Positions 6,057 through 12,638 of a stretch of 17,856 nucleotides of DNA are shown one piece after another. Every line of letters begins with the position of its first letter. The stretch's first letter is position 1. The notes below the pieces were generated by a model that ran no database searches, was not told where the DNA came from, and saw only the letters and a program-made list of their open reading frames with translations. The translations under genes were made by a program, and so were the position numbers. This DNA is from DATMBL01 sp035559295 (lineage in GTDB: Bacteria > Desulfobacterota > Binatia > UBA9968), in NCBI GenBank assembly GCA_035559295.1, contig DATMBL010000162.1, forward strand, positions 1 through 17,856. Reading direction: 5' to 3'.

Positions 6057-6659
6057 ATGCGTAGAATTCTCATCGTGCTCTTTTTTTTCGTTTTCCTTGG
6101 ATCCATAGTCGCTCACGCCGTCCCCGCCGCATTTGCCGGCGAGCCGACGGAACAGATTCGGAGCGCGATCGATCAAGGCATCGAAATACTCCGGCAGGCG
6201 AAGCTCGACGACAAGCGCCAGAGGAGCGAAACGATCAACCGCTTGCGCGAGATCGTCTTCCCGCTATTCGATTTCAACGAAATGGCGAAGCGCTCGCTCG
6301 GAGCCCACTGGCGGCGGCTCAACCCGCAGCAGCAAAAGCAGTTCGTCAGCGCCTTTACGGAATTGCTGGAGACTACCTATGCGGATAAGATCGATCTATA
6401 TGAGGGCCAAACAGTGGCCTACATCAACGAATCGGTCGATAAGGACTATGCTCAAGTCGCCACCCGAGTGATTGGAAAAAACAGCCAGGCTTACTCCGTC
6501 GATTACAAGCTCCACCGCGTGGATGGGAAATGGAAAATCTACGATGTTTCGGCCGAACAAATCAGCCTCGTGAACAATTACCGTTCGCAGTTTCACCGGG
6601 TCATCGTCAACCACTCGTTTGACGAGCTGCTCAAAAGGATTCAGGAGAAATCAACCTAG
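6057..6659 (+). CDS. mlaC: MlaC-family periplasmic phospholipid-binding protein
   Basis: This is a 200-residue exported protein of the MlaC/Ttg2D family, which carries phospholipids across the periplasm for outer-membrane lipid asymmetry. A signal peptide covers about residues 1-27 (RRILIVLFFFVFLGSIVAHA, with cleavage likely after AAFA). The mature part shows family hallmarks: IVFPLFDFNEMAKRSLG followed by HWRRLNPQQQKQFVSAF, then KWKIYDVSAEQISLVNNYRSQF. The ATG at 6057 is preferred over one at 6027 because it begins the signal peptide directly and has GAGG six bases upstream. The usual partners mlaFED are absent from the window, so it is an orphan copy. It could serve another lipid such as hopanoids, as HpnM relatives do, but nothing nearby supports that. 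Confidence 0.9.
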   Translation: MRRILIVLFFFVFLGSIVAHAVPAAFAGEPTEQIRSAIDQGIEILRQAKLDDKRQRSETINRLREIVFPLFDFNEMAKRSLGAHWRRLNPQQQKQFVSAFTELLETTYADKIDLYEGQTVAYINESVDKDYAQVATRVIGKNSQAYSVDYKLHRVDGKWKIYDVSAEQISLVNNYRSQFHRVIVNHSFDELLKRIQEKST

Positions 6660-6693
6660 CCGAGGCGCGCGGGGAGGGCTTTTGGAGGTTCCC

Positions 6694-7161
6694 ATGCGTA
6701 AGCGGATCGTTCCTCAAACGGCAGCGGTCGTGCCACCCGGTTCGTGGCTCCCTCTCGAACTCCTCGCGGAGGTCGAGTTGACTTCCGAGGATGCCGAGCA
6801 CCCGATCGAAGCGGCGTTGACGAGCGGCGCCGGGGCGGGCTGGCAGGCGGCGCAACCCGGCCGACAAACCGTGCGGCTTCTGTTCGACAAACCTCGGCAT
6901 CTCAAGCGCATCCGGCTCGTCTTTGAAGAGCACGAGGCGCCGCGGACGCAGGAATTCGTGCTGCGCTGGTCGCCGGACCGCGGGCGAACCTATCGGGAAA
7001 TAGTGCGCCAACAATACAACTTCAGCCCGCCGGGCACCACCCGTGAGTGCGAAGAATACGGCGTTGCACTCGATCACGTGACGGCGCTCGAACTGAGCAT
7101 CGTCCCGGATATCACCGGCGGCGGCGCGCGCGCGTCGCTCGCGGCGCTCCAAGTTGCCTGA
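6694..7161 (+). CDS. Discoidin-like (galactose-binding fold) protein
   Basis: This is a 155-residue protein without signal peptide or membrane segment. The pattern SEDAEHPIEAALTSG, GWQAAQPG, VRLLFDKPRHLKRIRLVFEE, then FVLRWSPDRGRTYREI, fits a single F5/8 type C (discoidin-like) beta-sandwich. Some family members bind carbohydrate, but the same fold in XRCC1 binds nicked DNA. The start at 6694 has GGAGG six bases upstream. It lies 34 bases after mlaC and only seven bases before exonuclease III, so it is probably co-transcribed with the DNA-repair genes. Being cytoplasmic and in that operon makes a repair-linked role possible but unproven. The fold assignment is moderately sure; the ligand is unknown. 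Confidence 0.65.
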   Translation: MRKRIVPQTAAVVPPGSWLPLELLAEVELTSEDAEHPIEAALTSGAGAGWQAAQPGRQTVRLLFDKPRHLKRIRLVFEEHEAPRTQEFVLRWSPDRGRTYREIVRQQYNFSPPGTTRECEEYGVALDHVTALELSIVPDITGGGARASLAALQVA

Positions 7162-7168
7162 TGGAAAA

Positions 7169-7966
7169 ATGCCGCGCCTGAAGATCGCCACGTGGAACGT
7201 CAACGGCATACGCGCCCGCGAAAGGCAAGTGCTGGAATGGGTCGAAAGCGAGCGACCCGACATCCTGTGCCTCCAGGAGCTGAAATCCACGACGGCGCAG
7301 GTGCCGGCTTCGTTGTGCGAGCTTCAGGGCTACCGCTGCTACTGGCACGGAGCGCGCGCGTACTCGGGCGTGGGACTCCATATCAAGCGCGACCTGTTTC
7401 GCGACGAGCCGCAATTCTCTCATCCCCCATTCGACGTTGAGACCCGTATCGTCAACGCCCGGCTCGGCGACTTGACCGTCGTCTCGGTTTACGTTCCCAA
7501 CGGCGGCAAGGACTTTGCCGCCAAAATGGATTTCCTGCGCGCCCTCGAACGCTATGTGGCCGAAGTCCACGAAAGCGGCGGCAAGCTCGTGGTTTGCGGC
7601 GATATGAACATCGCGCGTACCGAGCGCGACGTTCACCCCAAAGAATGCAACCCGGCCCTGGTGGGGCAACGACCTGAAGAGCGACAGTTGTTTGAAAGTA
7701 TCCTGAGGCAAGGCCTGATCGACGTTGGCCGGGCGCTCGACCCGGACAACGACAACCTGTTCACGTGGTGGGCGCCGTGGCGACGGATGCGCGAGCGCAA
7801 CATCGGGTGGCGGCTCGATTACGTGCTCGCGAGCGAGCCATTGGCGAGGCGTGCTTCGAGCTGTCTGGTGTATCGGGAGGTCGGGACGAGCGATCACGCG
7901 CCCGTGGTCGCGGTTTTCGATCTCGATGGCGGCGCGCCGAGCCAGGACGACCGGACAGCGCCATGA
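7169..7966 (+). CDS. xthA: Exodeoxyribonuclease III (AP endonuclease, xthA family)
   Basis: This is a 265-residue, full-length exonuclease III. It cuts at abasic sites and removes 3' blocking groups in base excision repair. All catalytic motifs are visible: TWNVNGIRAR (N10), LQELK (E37), GDMNIA (D145 and N147), RLDYVLAS, and SDHAP (D242 and H243). The ATG at 7169 starts MPRLKIATWN as in the family; a TTG at 7154 would overlap the upstream stop. It follows the discoidin-like gene by seven bases and overlaps the LigD-type phosphoesterase by ATGA, so the three should be translated together. The product pairs naturally with a 3'-phosphoesterase for cleaning damaged 3' ends. Confidence 0.95.
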   Translation: MPRLKIATWNVNGIRARERQVLEWVESERPDILCLQELKSTTAQVPASLCELQGYRCYWHGARAYSGVGLHIKRDLFRDEPQFSHPPFDVETRIVNARLGDLTVVSVYVPNGGKDFAAKMDFLRALERYVAEVHESGGKLVVCGDMNIARTERDVHPKECNPALVGQRPEERQLFESILRQGLIDVGRALDPDNDNLFTWWAPWRRMRERNIGWRLDYVLASEPLARRASSCLVYREVGTSDHAPVVAVFDLDGGAPSQDDRTAP

Positions 7967-8637
7967 CGGGCCGGTCGGTAAAAAAAGCCGCATCCCAGCA
8001 ACGTGCCCCGGCGCACGCCGACAGGTTGGCGGAATACAACAAGAAGCGTCGCTTCGGCGTCACACCGGAACCGGCGGGCAAAGTCGCGCGCCGCAATGCG
8101 AAGAAAGCGCGTCAGTTCGTCGTTCAGAAACACCGCGCAAGCCAGCTCCACTACGATTTTCGCCTCGAGCACGATGGCGTGATGCTTTCCTGGGCGGTAC
8201 CGAAAGGGCCTTCGCTCGATCCGTCGCAGAAACGGTTCGCCATGCAAACCGAGGATCACCCGATTGAGTACAATCGGTTCGAGGGCGTGATTCCGGAGGG
8301 AGAGTACGGCGGCGGGACGGTTATGATCTGGGATCGGGGCACGTGGGAGCCCGAGGTTTCCGACGTGGAGCGCGCGCTCGAAAAGGGCGATCTCAAATTC
8401 AAGCTTTACGGCGAGAAGCTTCGGGGCTCGTGGGTGCTTGTGCGCATGCGGCCGCGGCAATGGCTGCTGATCAAGCACCGCGACGAAGCGGCCGCACCAA
8501 CGATCGACATCACCGCTACCAAGCCGCGCTCTGTGGTCACGAACCGAACGCTTGCGGAAATCGCCCGCGATTGCGGGGCCAGCGCCCGCCAATTGACGCG
8601 GGCCCGAGAGGCTGACCTTCCTCGAGAGGGTCAATGA
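7963..8637 (+). CDS. Stand-alone LigD-type 3'-phosphoesterase
   Basis: This is a 224-residue protein made of the phosphoesterase domain that forms the N-terminus of LigD in bacterial end joining; ligase and polymerase domains are absent. The domain removes 3'-terminal ribonucleotides and 3' phosphates. From memory of work on Pseudomonas LigD, its key residues map well: H57, H63, D65 and R67 (QKHRASQLHYDFRLE), K81, R91, E97, H99 and Y103. In the N-terminal strand KKRRFGVTPEP, R29 and E36 are kept, but the usual aspartate next to the arginine is R30. The start overlaps the xthA stop by ATGA. A basic N-terminal tail (1-30) may bind DNA. No ku gene is in the window. Confidence 0.9.
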   Translation: MTGRSVKKAASQQRAPAHADRLAEYNKKRRFGVTPEPAGKVARRNAKKARQFVVQKHRASQLHYDFRLEHDGVMLSWAVPKGPSLDPSQKRFAMQTEDHPIEYNRFEGVIPEGEYGGGTVMIWDRGTWEPEVSDVERALEKGDLKFKLYGEKLRGSWVLVRMRPRQWLLIKHRDEAAAPTIDITATKPRSVVTNRTLAEIARDCGASARQLTRAREADLPREGQ

Positions 8638-8685
8638 TGCCGGATCAACTCCGCGCCTGCTTTTCGGCGCCCCCGGCTGCCGAAT

Positions 8686-9387
8686 CTACACTCTTATCTG
8701 CCCCACTCTCCGCCGCACCCAGAGGAGACCAAGCGCGCTGACCACAACTAATGCAGCGAGCAACAGGTAGCTTCCCCACCCGGGGTTCCGGATGGCGCTC
8801 ACTGTTTGGTGGGCGAATAAGTTGATCACGAGGATTCCCGGTGCCAATCCGAGCACGGAACCAACGAAGTAGTCCCTGATCGGCACTTGAAACGCGCCGG
8901 AGATCACGTTGACGATGGTAAATGGCGCGACTGGAATAAGACGCAGGGTTGCCACGGCAACGATCCCGGCCTGACCGATTTTCGCTTCCACGCGCTCCCA
9001 CTTTGGTCCGGTGATCTGCCGAACAAAATCTCTTCCGAGAAAGTAGCCCACCGCATAGGTCGCCGCCGATCCTATGAGGCATCCGGCCAGGGAATAAGCG
9101 GACCCAAGCGTCGGACCGAAGACCAAAGCGGTTGCGACGATCAGCACCGTGATCGGAACCATAATCAGGCTCCCGACCAGGTAAGCGGCGAGGATAATCA
9201 TCTCCCGAGCCGGGTTGTCGCGGAGCGAAAACGCCCAAGCGGCAATCTTCCGGATGTCAATCTGATCGGCGAGTGGAGTCCACTTCCACGCGGCTGCAAG
9301 GCCAAACAAGACGATCAGGATCGCAACGGCTATGACGATTTTCCGCCGGCGGGTTTTCCTCCCGATCCCCTGTTTCGCTTTGGGCAT
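8686..9387 (-). CDS. TVP38/TMEM64 (VTT-domain) membrane protein
   Basis: This is a 233-residue integral membrane protein of the TVP38/TMEM64 group, related to DedA proteins. Hydrophobic segments lie at about 15-34, 63-90, 95-118, 140-165, 172-195 and 205-224. The core motif FGPTLGSAYSLAGCLIGSAATYAVGYFLGRDF spans 90-121 and is followed by LRLIPVAPFTIVN (148-160), the conserved arginine-proline re-entrant loop. Such proteins are thought to move lipids or help envelope homeostasis; the substrate is not defined. The ATG at 9387 has CGGAGC upstream. It is convergent with the phosphoesterase gene (48-bp gap). It lies 128 bases downstream of ribonuclease HII on the same strand, separated by a 9-bp tandem repeat. 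Confidence 0.9.
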   Translation of the reverse strand: MPKAKQGIGRKTRRRKIVIAVAILIVLFGLAAAWKWTPLADQIDIRKIAAWAFSLRDNPAREMIILAAYLVGSLIMVPITVLIVATALVFGPTLGSAYSLAGCLIGSAATYAVGYFLGRDFVRQITGPKWERVEAKIGQAGIVAVATLRLIPVAPFTIVNVISGAFQVPIRDYFVGSVLGLAPGILVINLFAHQTVSAIRNPGWGSYLLLAALVVVSALGLLWVRRRVGQIRV

Positions 9388-9433
9388 TGAAGCTCCGTTG
9401 GGAAATGAATGGCGAGTTTAAGCAAATTGAGTG

Positions 9434-9505
9434 CCTGGACGGCTGGAACGCTTGAAACGTCCCAAACGTTTGGAGCGGTTGGAGCAGTTAGAACGGTTGG
9501 AGCGG
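9434..9505. repeat. Eight-unit 9-bp tandem repeat (TTGGAGCGG-like)
   Basis: From 9434 the sequence steps in 9-base units: CCTGGACGG, CTGGAACGC, TTGAAACGT, CCCAAACGT, TTGGAGCGG, TTGGAGCAG, TTAGAACGG, TTGGAGCGG. The last four are close copies; the first four are more diverged. It lies between ribonuclease HII and the VTT-domain gene and encodes nothing. Confidence 0.75.
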
Positions 9506-9515
9506 CTTGTTGAAT

Positions 9516-10463
9516 CTAAATCGTCTTCCAGCGGCGCGAGACCATTATCTTGAGTTTTCTCAGTTCGTTTTCTCCGAGCTCCGCCGCGCGTGATTTCAGC
9601 TCCGTCTCGAACCGGCGCAAGCCCTCGGCCGAATCGACTTCTGCGAGCTGCTGCTTGAGCGCGTAGAACAAGCCGGCAAAATCACCGCAAAGCTCTCGGA
9701 TGAACGGATAGGACATGCGATGAACCGGACACGGTCCCAAGCGCCGGATCGCGTCTTGGTGTTCCGGAGTGCTGTACCCTTTGTGTTGGGCAAAGCCGTA
9801 GCCCGGGTATCGGTCCTCGAGGTCGATCATCAGCCGGTCCCGGTGCGTCTTGGCGATAATCGACGCCGCGGCAATGGAAAAGTTGATACCGTCGCCCTTA
9901 CAGAATGCGTTCTGCGGGATCGGCAGGTCCGGGATCATTCGCGCATCCACGAGCACATGCTGGGGAGGTCGCGGCAGCACGGCAACCGCGCGGCGCATGG
10001 CCAAAAGCCCGGCATGGTAGATGTTCAATCGGTCGATCTCGCCGACTTCCGCCGCGCCGATCCCAATCGCGGCGGCGCGCTCCCGGATGACGCGTTCGAG
10101 TCGGTCCCGCTCCGCTGGATCGAGACGTTTGGAATCATCGATCCCCGCGATCTCCGTTCCGGGACGGAAGACCACGGCTGCGGCGATAACCGGCCCCGCG
10201 AGCGGCCCAACGCCGACCTCATCGACGCCCGCAACGACCTCAATACCCGATTTCCATAACACGCGCTCGAAGTTGAGCATGTTCTGAAGCCGGATTTGCT
10301 CGGCGCGCTGGCGCTCGTATTGTTTTTTCGCGATCTGGTAGATCTTCTTGACGCCCTGCCGCGGGTCACGGGCGAGCTGCTTTACCATGTGCGCCGTCAT
10401 GCGCTGGCTACCTTCAAATAGCTTGGCGCGGATTTCATCGACCGAGAGTTTCTCGAGCTTCAT
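9516..10463 (-). CDS. rnhB: Ribonuclease HII with N-terminal extension
   Basis: This is a 315-residue ribonuclease HII, which nicks RNA in RNA-DNA hybrids and starts removal of misinserted ribonucleotides. The catalytic set is complete: D81 and E82 (GVDEVG), D173 (VLVDAR) and D209 (AKTHRDRLM), plus QHKGYSTPEH. It is longer than the usual 200-220 residues. Residues 1-75 form a basic helical extension like that of Firmicutes enzymes, and about 50 residues follow the core. The substrate-recognition motif, normally GRG, reads GVG at 84-86, losing the arginine. The start at 10463 has no strong ribosome binding site. The gene diverges from 10574 across a hairpin-rich spacer. Confidence 0.95.
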   Translation of the reverse strand: MKLEKLSVDEIRAKLFEGSQRMTAHMVKQLARDPRQGVKKIYQIAKKQYERQRAEQIRLQNMLNFERVLWKSGIEVVAGVDEVGVGPLAGPVIAAAVVFRPGTEIAGIDDSKRLDPAERDRLERVIRERAAAIGIGAAEVGEIDRLNIYHAGLLAMRRAVAVLPRPPQHVLVDARMIPDLPIPQNAFCKGDGINFSIAAASIIAKTHRDRLMIDLEDRYPGYGFAQHKGYSTPEHQDAIRRLGPCPVHRMSYPFIRELCGDFAGLFYALKQQLAEVDSAEGLRRFETELKSRAAELGENELRKLKIMVSRRWKTI

Positions 10464-10477
10464 GCGCTAGGAACGTC

Positions 10478-10534
10478 GAAACAGGGCACTACCCTGCATT
10501 CCCCAAATCGGGACACTGTTTCAAGTCTGAAACA
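10478..10534. promoter_or_regulatory. Nested inverted repeats in the rnhB divergent spacer
   Basis: GAAACAG (10478-10484) pairs with CTGTTTC (10516-10522). Inside it CAGGG (10482-10486) pairs with CCCTG (10492-10496). Next to it TGTTTCA (10517-10523) pairs with TGAAACA (10528-10534) across four bases. Sharing of the GTTTC arm allows alternative structures, or three related protein-binding half-sites. It lies between two divergent genes and so could control either. Confidence 0.4.
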
Positions 10535-10573
10535 TGGCTCAGACTCCGAAAGTTGCGAAACCTCGTGCCTGTG

Positions 10574-10897
10574 ATGACGCTGCCGGCCGCTCTCGCCGTT
10601 CAGGTGCTCCTTCTTCAGGTGCACACGCCGCCGTTTCAGAGCGGGGCAGGTCCGGCGAGCGCTCCCTCAACGACGGTCTTCGAGCGGGCCGTTAACGACA
10701 AAAAACAAGCGAAGCCCGCGCCAAGCAGGCGTGTCATCAAAGCTTCGACCGATCCTCGAAAGCCCTCCGGTCCGATCGACCAAACAACCCGCGACGCGAT
10801 AAAATCCTTTCAAACCGGGACTCACCTCGATAACGCCCGCCTGGACGCCGAAGCCAAAAAAGCGCTCGATGCCCGTTCTGATTCGCTCCCGCGATGA
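10574..10897 (+). CDS. Small exported protein with peptidoglycan-binding-like tail
   Basis: This is a 107-residue protein. The first 15 or so residues (MTLPAALAVQVLLLQV) form a short hydrophobic stretch that could be a signal peptide, then comes a low-complexity basic linker. The C-terminal part, GPIDQTTRDAIKSFQTGTHLDNARLDAEAKKAL, resembles a shortened peptidoglycan-binding repeat (the usual pattern being ID..TR.AI..FQ, then LD..T..AL). The start is unsure: ATG at 10574 or TTG at 10553, neither with a clear ribosome binding site. Composition fits coding sequence, but the domain match is weak and the gene could be decayed. Confidence 0.4.
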   Translation: MTLPAALAVQVLLLQVHTPPFQSGAGPASAPSTTVFERAVNDKKQAKPAPSRRVIKASTDPRKPSGPIDQTTRDAIKSFQTGTHLDNARLDAEAKKALDARSDSLPR

Positions 10898-11096
10898 ACT
10901 GCATTCGCTATCGCGCCTGCTCGCGCCCCGAGATCCCTCCGGCCCAAGTCTCACCCTGCGGCGAATGCTTCGTGTAGACTCGGACGAGGCTTGCCGGCGC
11001 GCGACGAGCATCGGCCATAGCCTCTAATTACGAGTTGGGCAAAATTCGGCTTGCCCGGATCATAGAGACGAACCGCAAAAAAAACAAGGCGCTTCA

Positions 11097-11132
11097 TTGA
11101 CTCCGTGCGCTGCATTGGATATCACCGGTGAT
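11097..11132 (+). promoter_or_regulatory. Candidate promoter and operator of the molybdenum hydroxylase operon
   Basis: TTGACT (11097-11102) is followed after 17 bases by TATCAC (11120-11125), a good -35 with a weak -10. The perfect 12-bp palindrome ATCACCGGTGAT (11121-11132) covers the -10 and the expected start of transcription, where a bound repressor would block it. The small-subunit ATG follows at 11155. This is a sequence match only. Confidence 0.4.
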
Positions 11133-11154
11133 CTAGAAGCGACGGAGAAGAGCG

Positions 11155-11655
11155 ATGACCGAAAATTTCCCACCTGTTCCGATTGCCCTTACCGTAAACG
11201 GCAGAAAACAGGAAGCGCGCGTCGAGCCGCGCACGCTGCTCGTTTATTTTTTGCGCGACGAGCTCAGGCTCACAGGCACCCACGTCGGCTGCGATACCAC
11301 GCAATGCGGCGCCTGCACGATTCTGATGAACGGGCGGGCGGTCAAGTCATGCACGGTCCTCGCCGCGCAGGCCAACGGCGCCGAAGTTACGACCATCGAA
11401 GGCCTCGCGCACGACGGGAAGCTTCACCCCGTGCAGCAGGGGTTCTATGAAAAACACGGGCTCCAGTGCGGTTACTGCACGCCGGGAATGGTCATGACCG
11501 CGGTGCATCTGCTCGACACGAACCCGCATCCGACGGAGGAAGAGATCCGCCACGCGCTCGAGGGCAATCTCTGCCGCTGCACGGGCTATGTGAATATCAT
11601 CGAGTCGATTCGCTGGGCGGCTGAAAAGTTCGGGGAAAAAGATGTTTCCCGCTAG
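11155..11655 (+). CDS. Molybdenum hydroxylase small subunit, two [2Fe-2S] clusters (CoxS-like)
   Basis: This is the 166-residue iron-sulfur subunit of a xanthine-dehydrogenase-family molybdenum hydroxylase. It passes electrons from the molybdenum centre to FAD. The plant-type ferredoxin cluster uses C46, C51, C54 and C66 (GCDTTQCGACT and SCT). The second, molybdenum-proximal cluster uses C105, C108, C140 and C142 (CGYCTPG and CRCTGY). All eight ligands are present and the length is typical. GGAGAAGAGCG lies directly upstream of the ATG. The gene overlaps the FAD subunit by 14 bases. Gene order is small, medium, large, rather than the medium, small, large order of classical cox operons. Confidence 0.93.
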   Translation: MTENFPPVPIALTVNGRKQEARVEPRTLLVYFLRDELRLTGTHVGCDTTQCGACTILMNGRAVKSCTVLAAQANGAEVTTIEGLAHDGKLHPVQQGFYEKHGLQCGYCTPGMVMTAVHLLDTNPHPTEEEIRHALEGNLCRCTGYVNIIESIRWAAEKFGEKDVSR

Positions 11656-12511
11656 CTTCGGCTATTTTGCCCCACGCTCGCTCGACGAGGCGCTCGATCT
11701 CCTGGTCGCCCATGGCGAGAACGCCAAGCTCCTGGCCGGCGGTCACAGTTTACTGCCGGCGATGAAACTCAGGCTGGCCTCGCCGCGTTACCTGATCGAT
11801 ATCGGTCAACTGCCAGGGCTCCGCGGCATCAAACAGGATGACGCCACCGTCGTGATTGGCGCGCTCACTTTGCATGCCGAAATCGCGGCTTCGCCGCTCG
11901 TGCGCCGGCTCCTGCCGGGTTTAGCCGAGGCGGCAAGCGTGATCGGCGATTTGCAAGTGCGCAACCGCGGCACGATCGGCGGCAGCGTCGCGCACGCGGA
12001 CCCCGGAGCCGATTTTCCGGTCATCTTGAGCGCGCTCGGAGCGTCGTTTGTCATCCAGGGGCGCGCGGGCGCGCGGATCGTCGGGGCCGGAGAGTTCTTT
12101 GTTGATTTTTTCACCACCGCGCTCGCTCACGACGAGATCGTCACCGAGATCCGCGTTCCGCTGCCCCCGACGGGCTCCGGGACCGCCTACGCCAAACTTC
12201 CGCATCCCGCATCCGGCTACGTGGTCGTGAGCGCCGGAGCGTTGGTCGTGCGGGAGTCATCGGGGCGCTGCCGTTCGGCAAGCGTGGCGCTCGGAGGGAT
12301 CGACAACCGTCCGGTTCGGGCTGAAGCAACCGAAACGGCACTGGCCGGAGTTCCGCTGACGGCGGAATCGATCGAGCGCGCGGCCGCCTCTGCCGCGGAA
12401 GGAGCCCATCCCATGGACGACGAGTACGCAAGCGCCGAGTACAAGCGCCGGGTGGCGGTCGTTTATGCGCGCCGGGCGCTTGAAGAGGCGGCGCGGCGGG
12501 CCGCTGCGTAA
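11642..12511 (+). CDS. Molybdenum hydroxylase FAD-binding medium subunit (CoxM-like)
   Basis: This is a 289-residue FAD subunit. AGGHSLLPAMKLR (32-44) and TIGGSVAHADPGAD (111-124) are the two flavin-binding loops of the family, followed by the usual C-terminal domain (SVALGGIDNRPVRA, then YKRRVAVVYARRAL). It accepts electrons from the iron-sulfur subunit and passes them to an external acceptor. The ATG lies inside the 3' end of the small-subunit gene, which indicates translational coupling. It is separated from the large-subunit gene by 127 bases containing a dispersed repeat, unusual inside such an operon. Confidence 0.93.
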   Translation: MFPASFGYFAPRSLDEALDLLVAHGENAKLLAGGHSLLPAMKLRLASPRYLIDIGQLPGLRGIKQDDATVVIGALTLHAEIAASPLVRRLLPGLAEAASVIGDLQVRNRGTIGGSVAHADPGADFPVILSALGASFVIQGRAGARIVGAGEFFVDFFTTALAHDEIVTEIRVPLPPTGSGTAYAKLPHPASGYVVVSAGALVVRESSGRCRSASVALGGIDNRPVRAEATETALAGVPLTAESIERAAASAAEGAHPMDDEYASAEYKRRVAVVYARRALEEAARRAAA

Positions 12512-12540
12512 CCGAAAGAGACAATCGAGGATCGCAACTA

Positions 12541-12612
12541 CCGGAGCGCCGCGGCGCCGCAACCAAAGGACAATGCCGGATATCTCGCGCAAAGAGCGCC
12601 ACGTTCCGGATG
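12541..12612 (-). repeat. Dispersed palindromic repeat, copy R4, inside the hydroxylase operon
   Basis: The reverse complement of this stretch reads GGCGCTCTTTGCGCGAG, then GATATCCGGCAT and a GGTTGCGGCGCCGCGGCGCT tail, as in R3. Bases 12573-12599 are identical over 27 positions to the reverse complement of 5274-5300. Only the right-arm half of the element is present. It occupies most of the gap between the medium and large subunit genes. Confidence 0.65.
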
Positions 12613-12638
12613 ACCATCGATGAAACGAGAGTTGTGAG

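Noticed and set aside
7112..7993. 293-codon open frame on the minus strand
   Set aside because: It is antisense to exonuclease III, which has every catalytic motif.
9434..9505. CRISPR array
   Set aside because: Units are 9 bases with no spacers and there are no cas genes; it is a simple tandem repeat.
10535..10556. Sigma54 promoter upstream of 10574
   Set aside because: TGGC and TTGC occur, but the GG to GC distance is 19 bases instead of 12.
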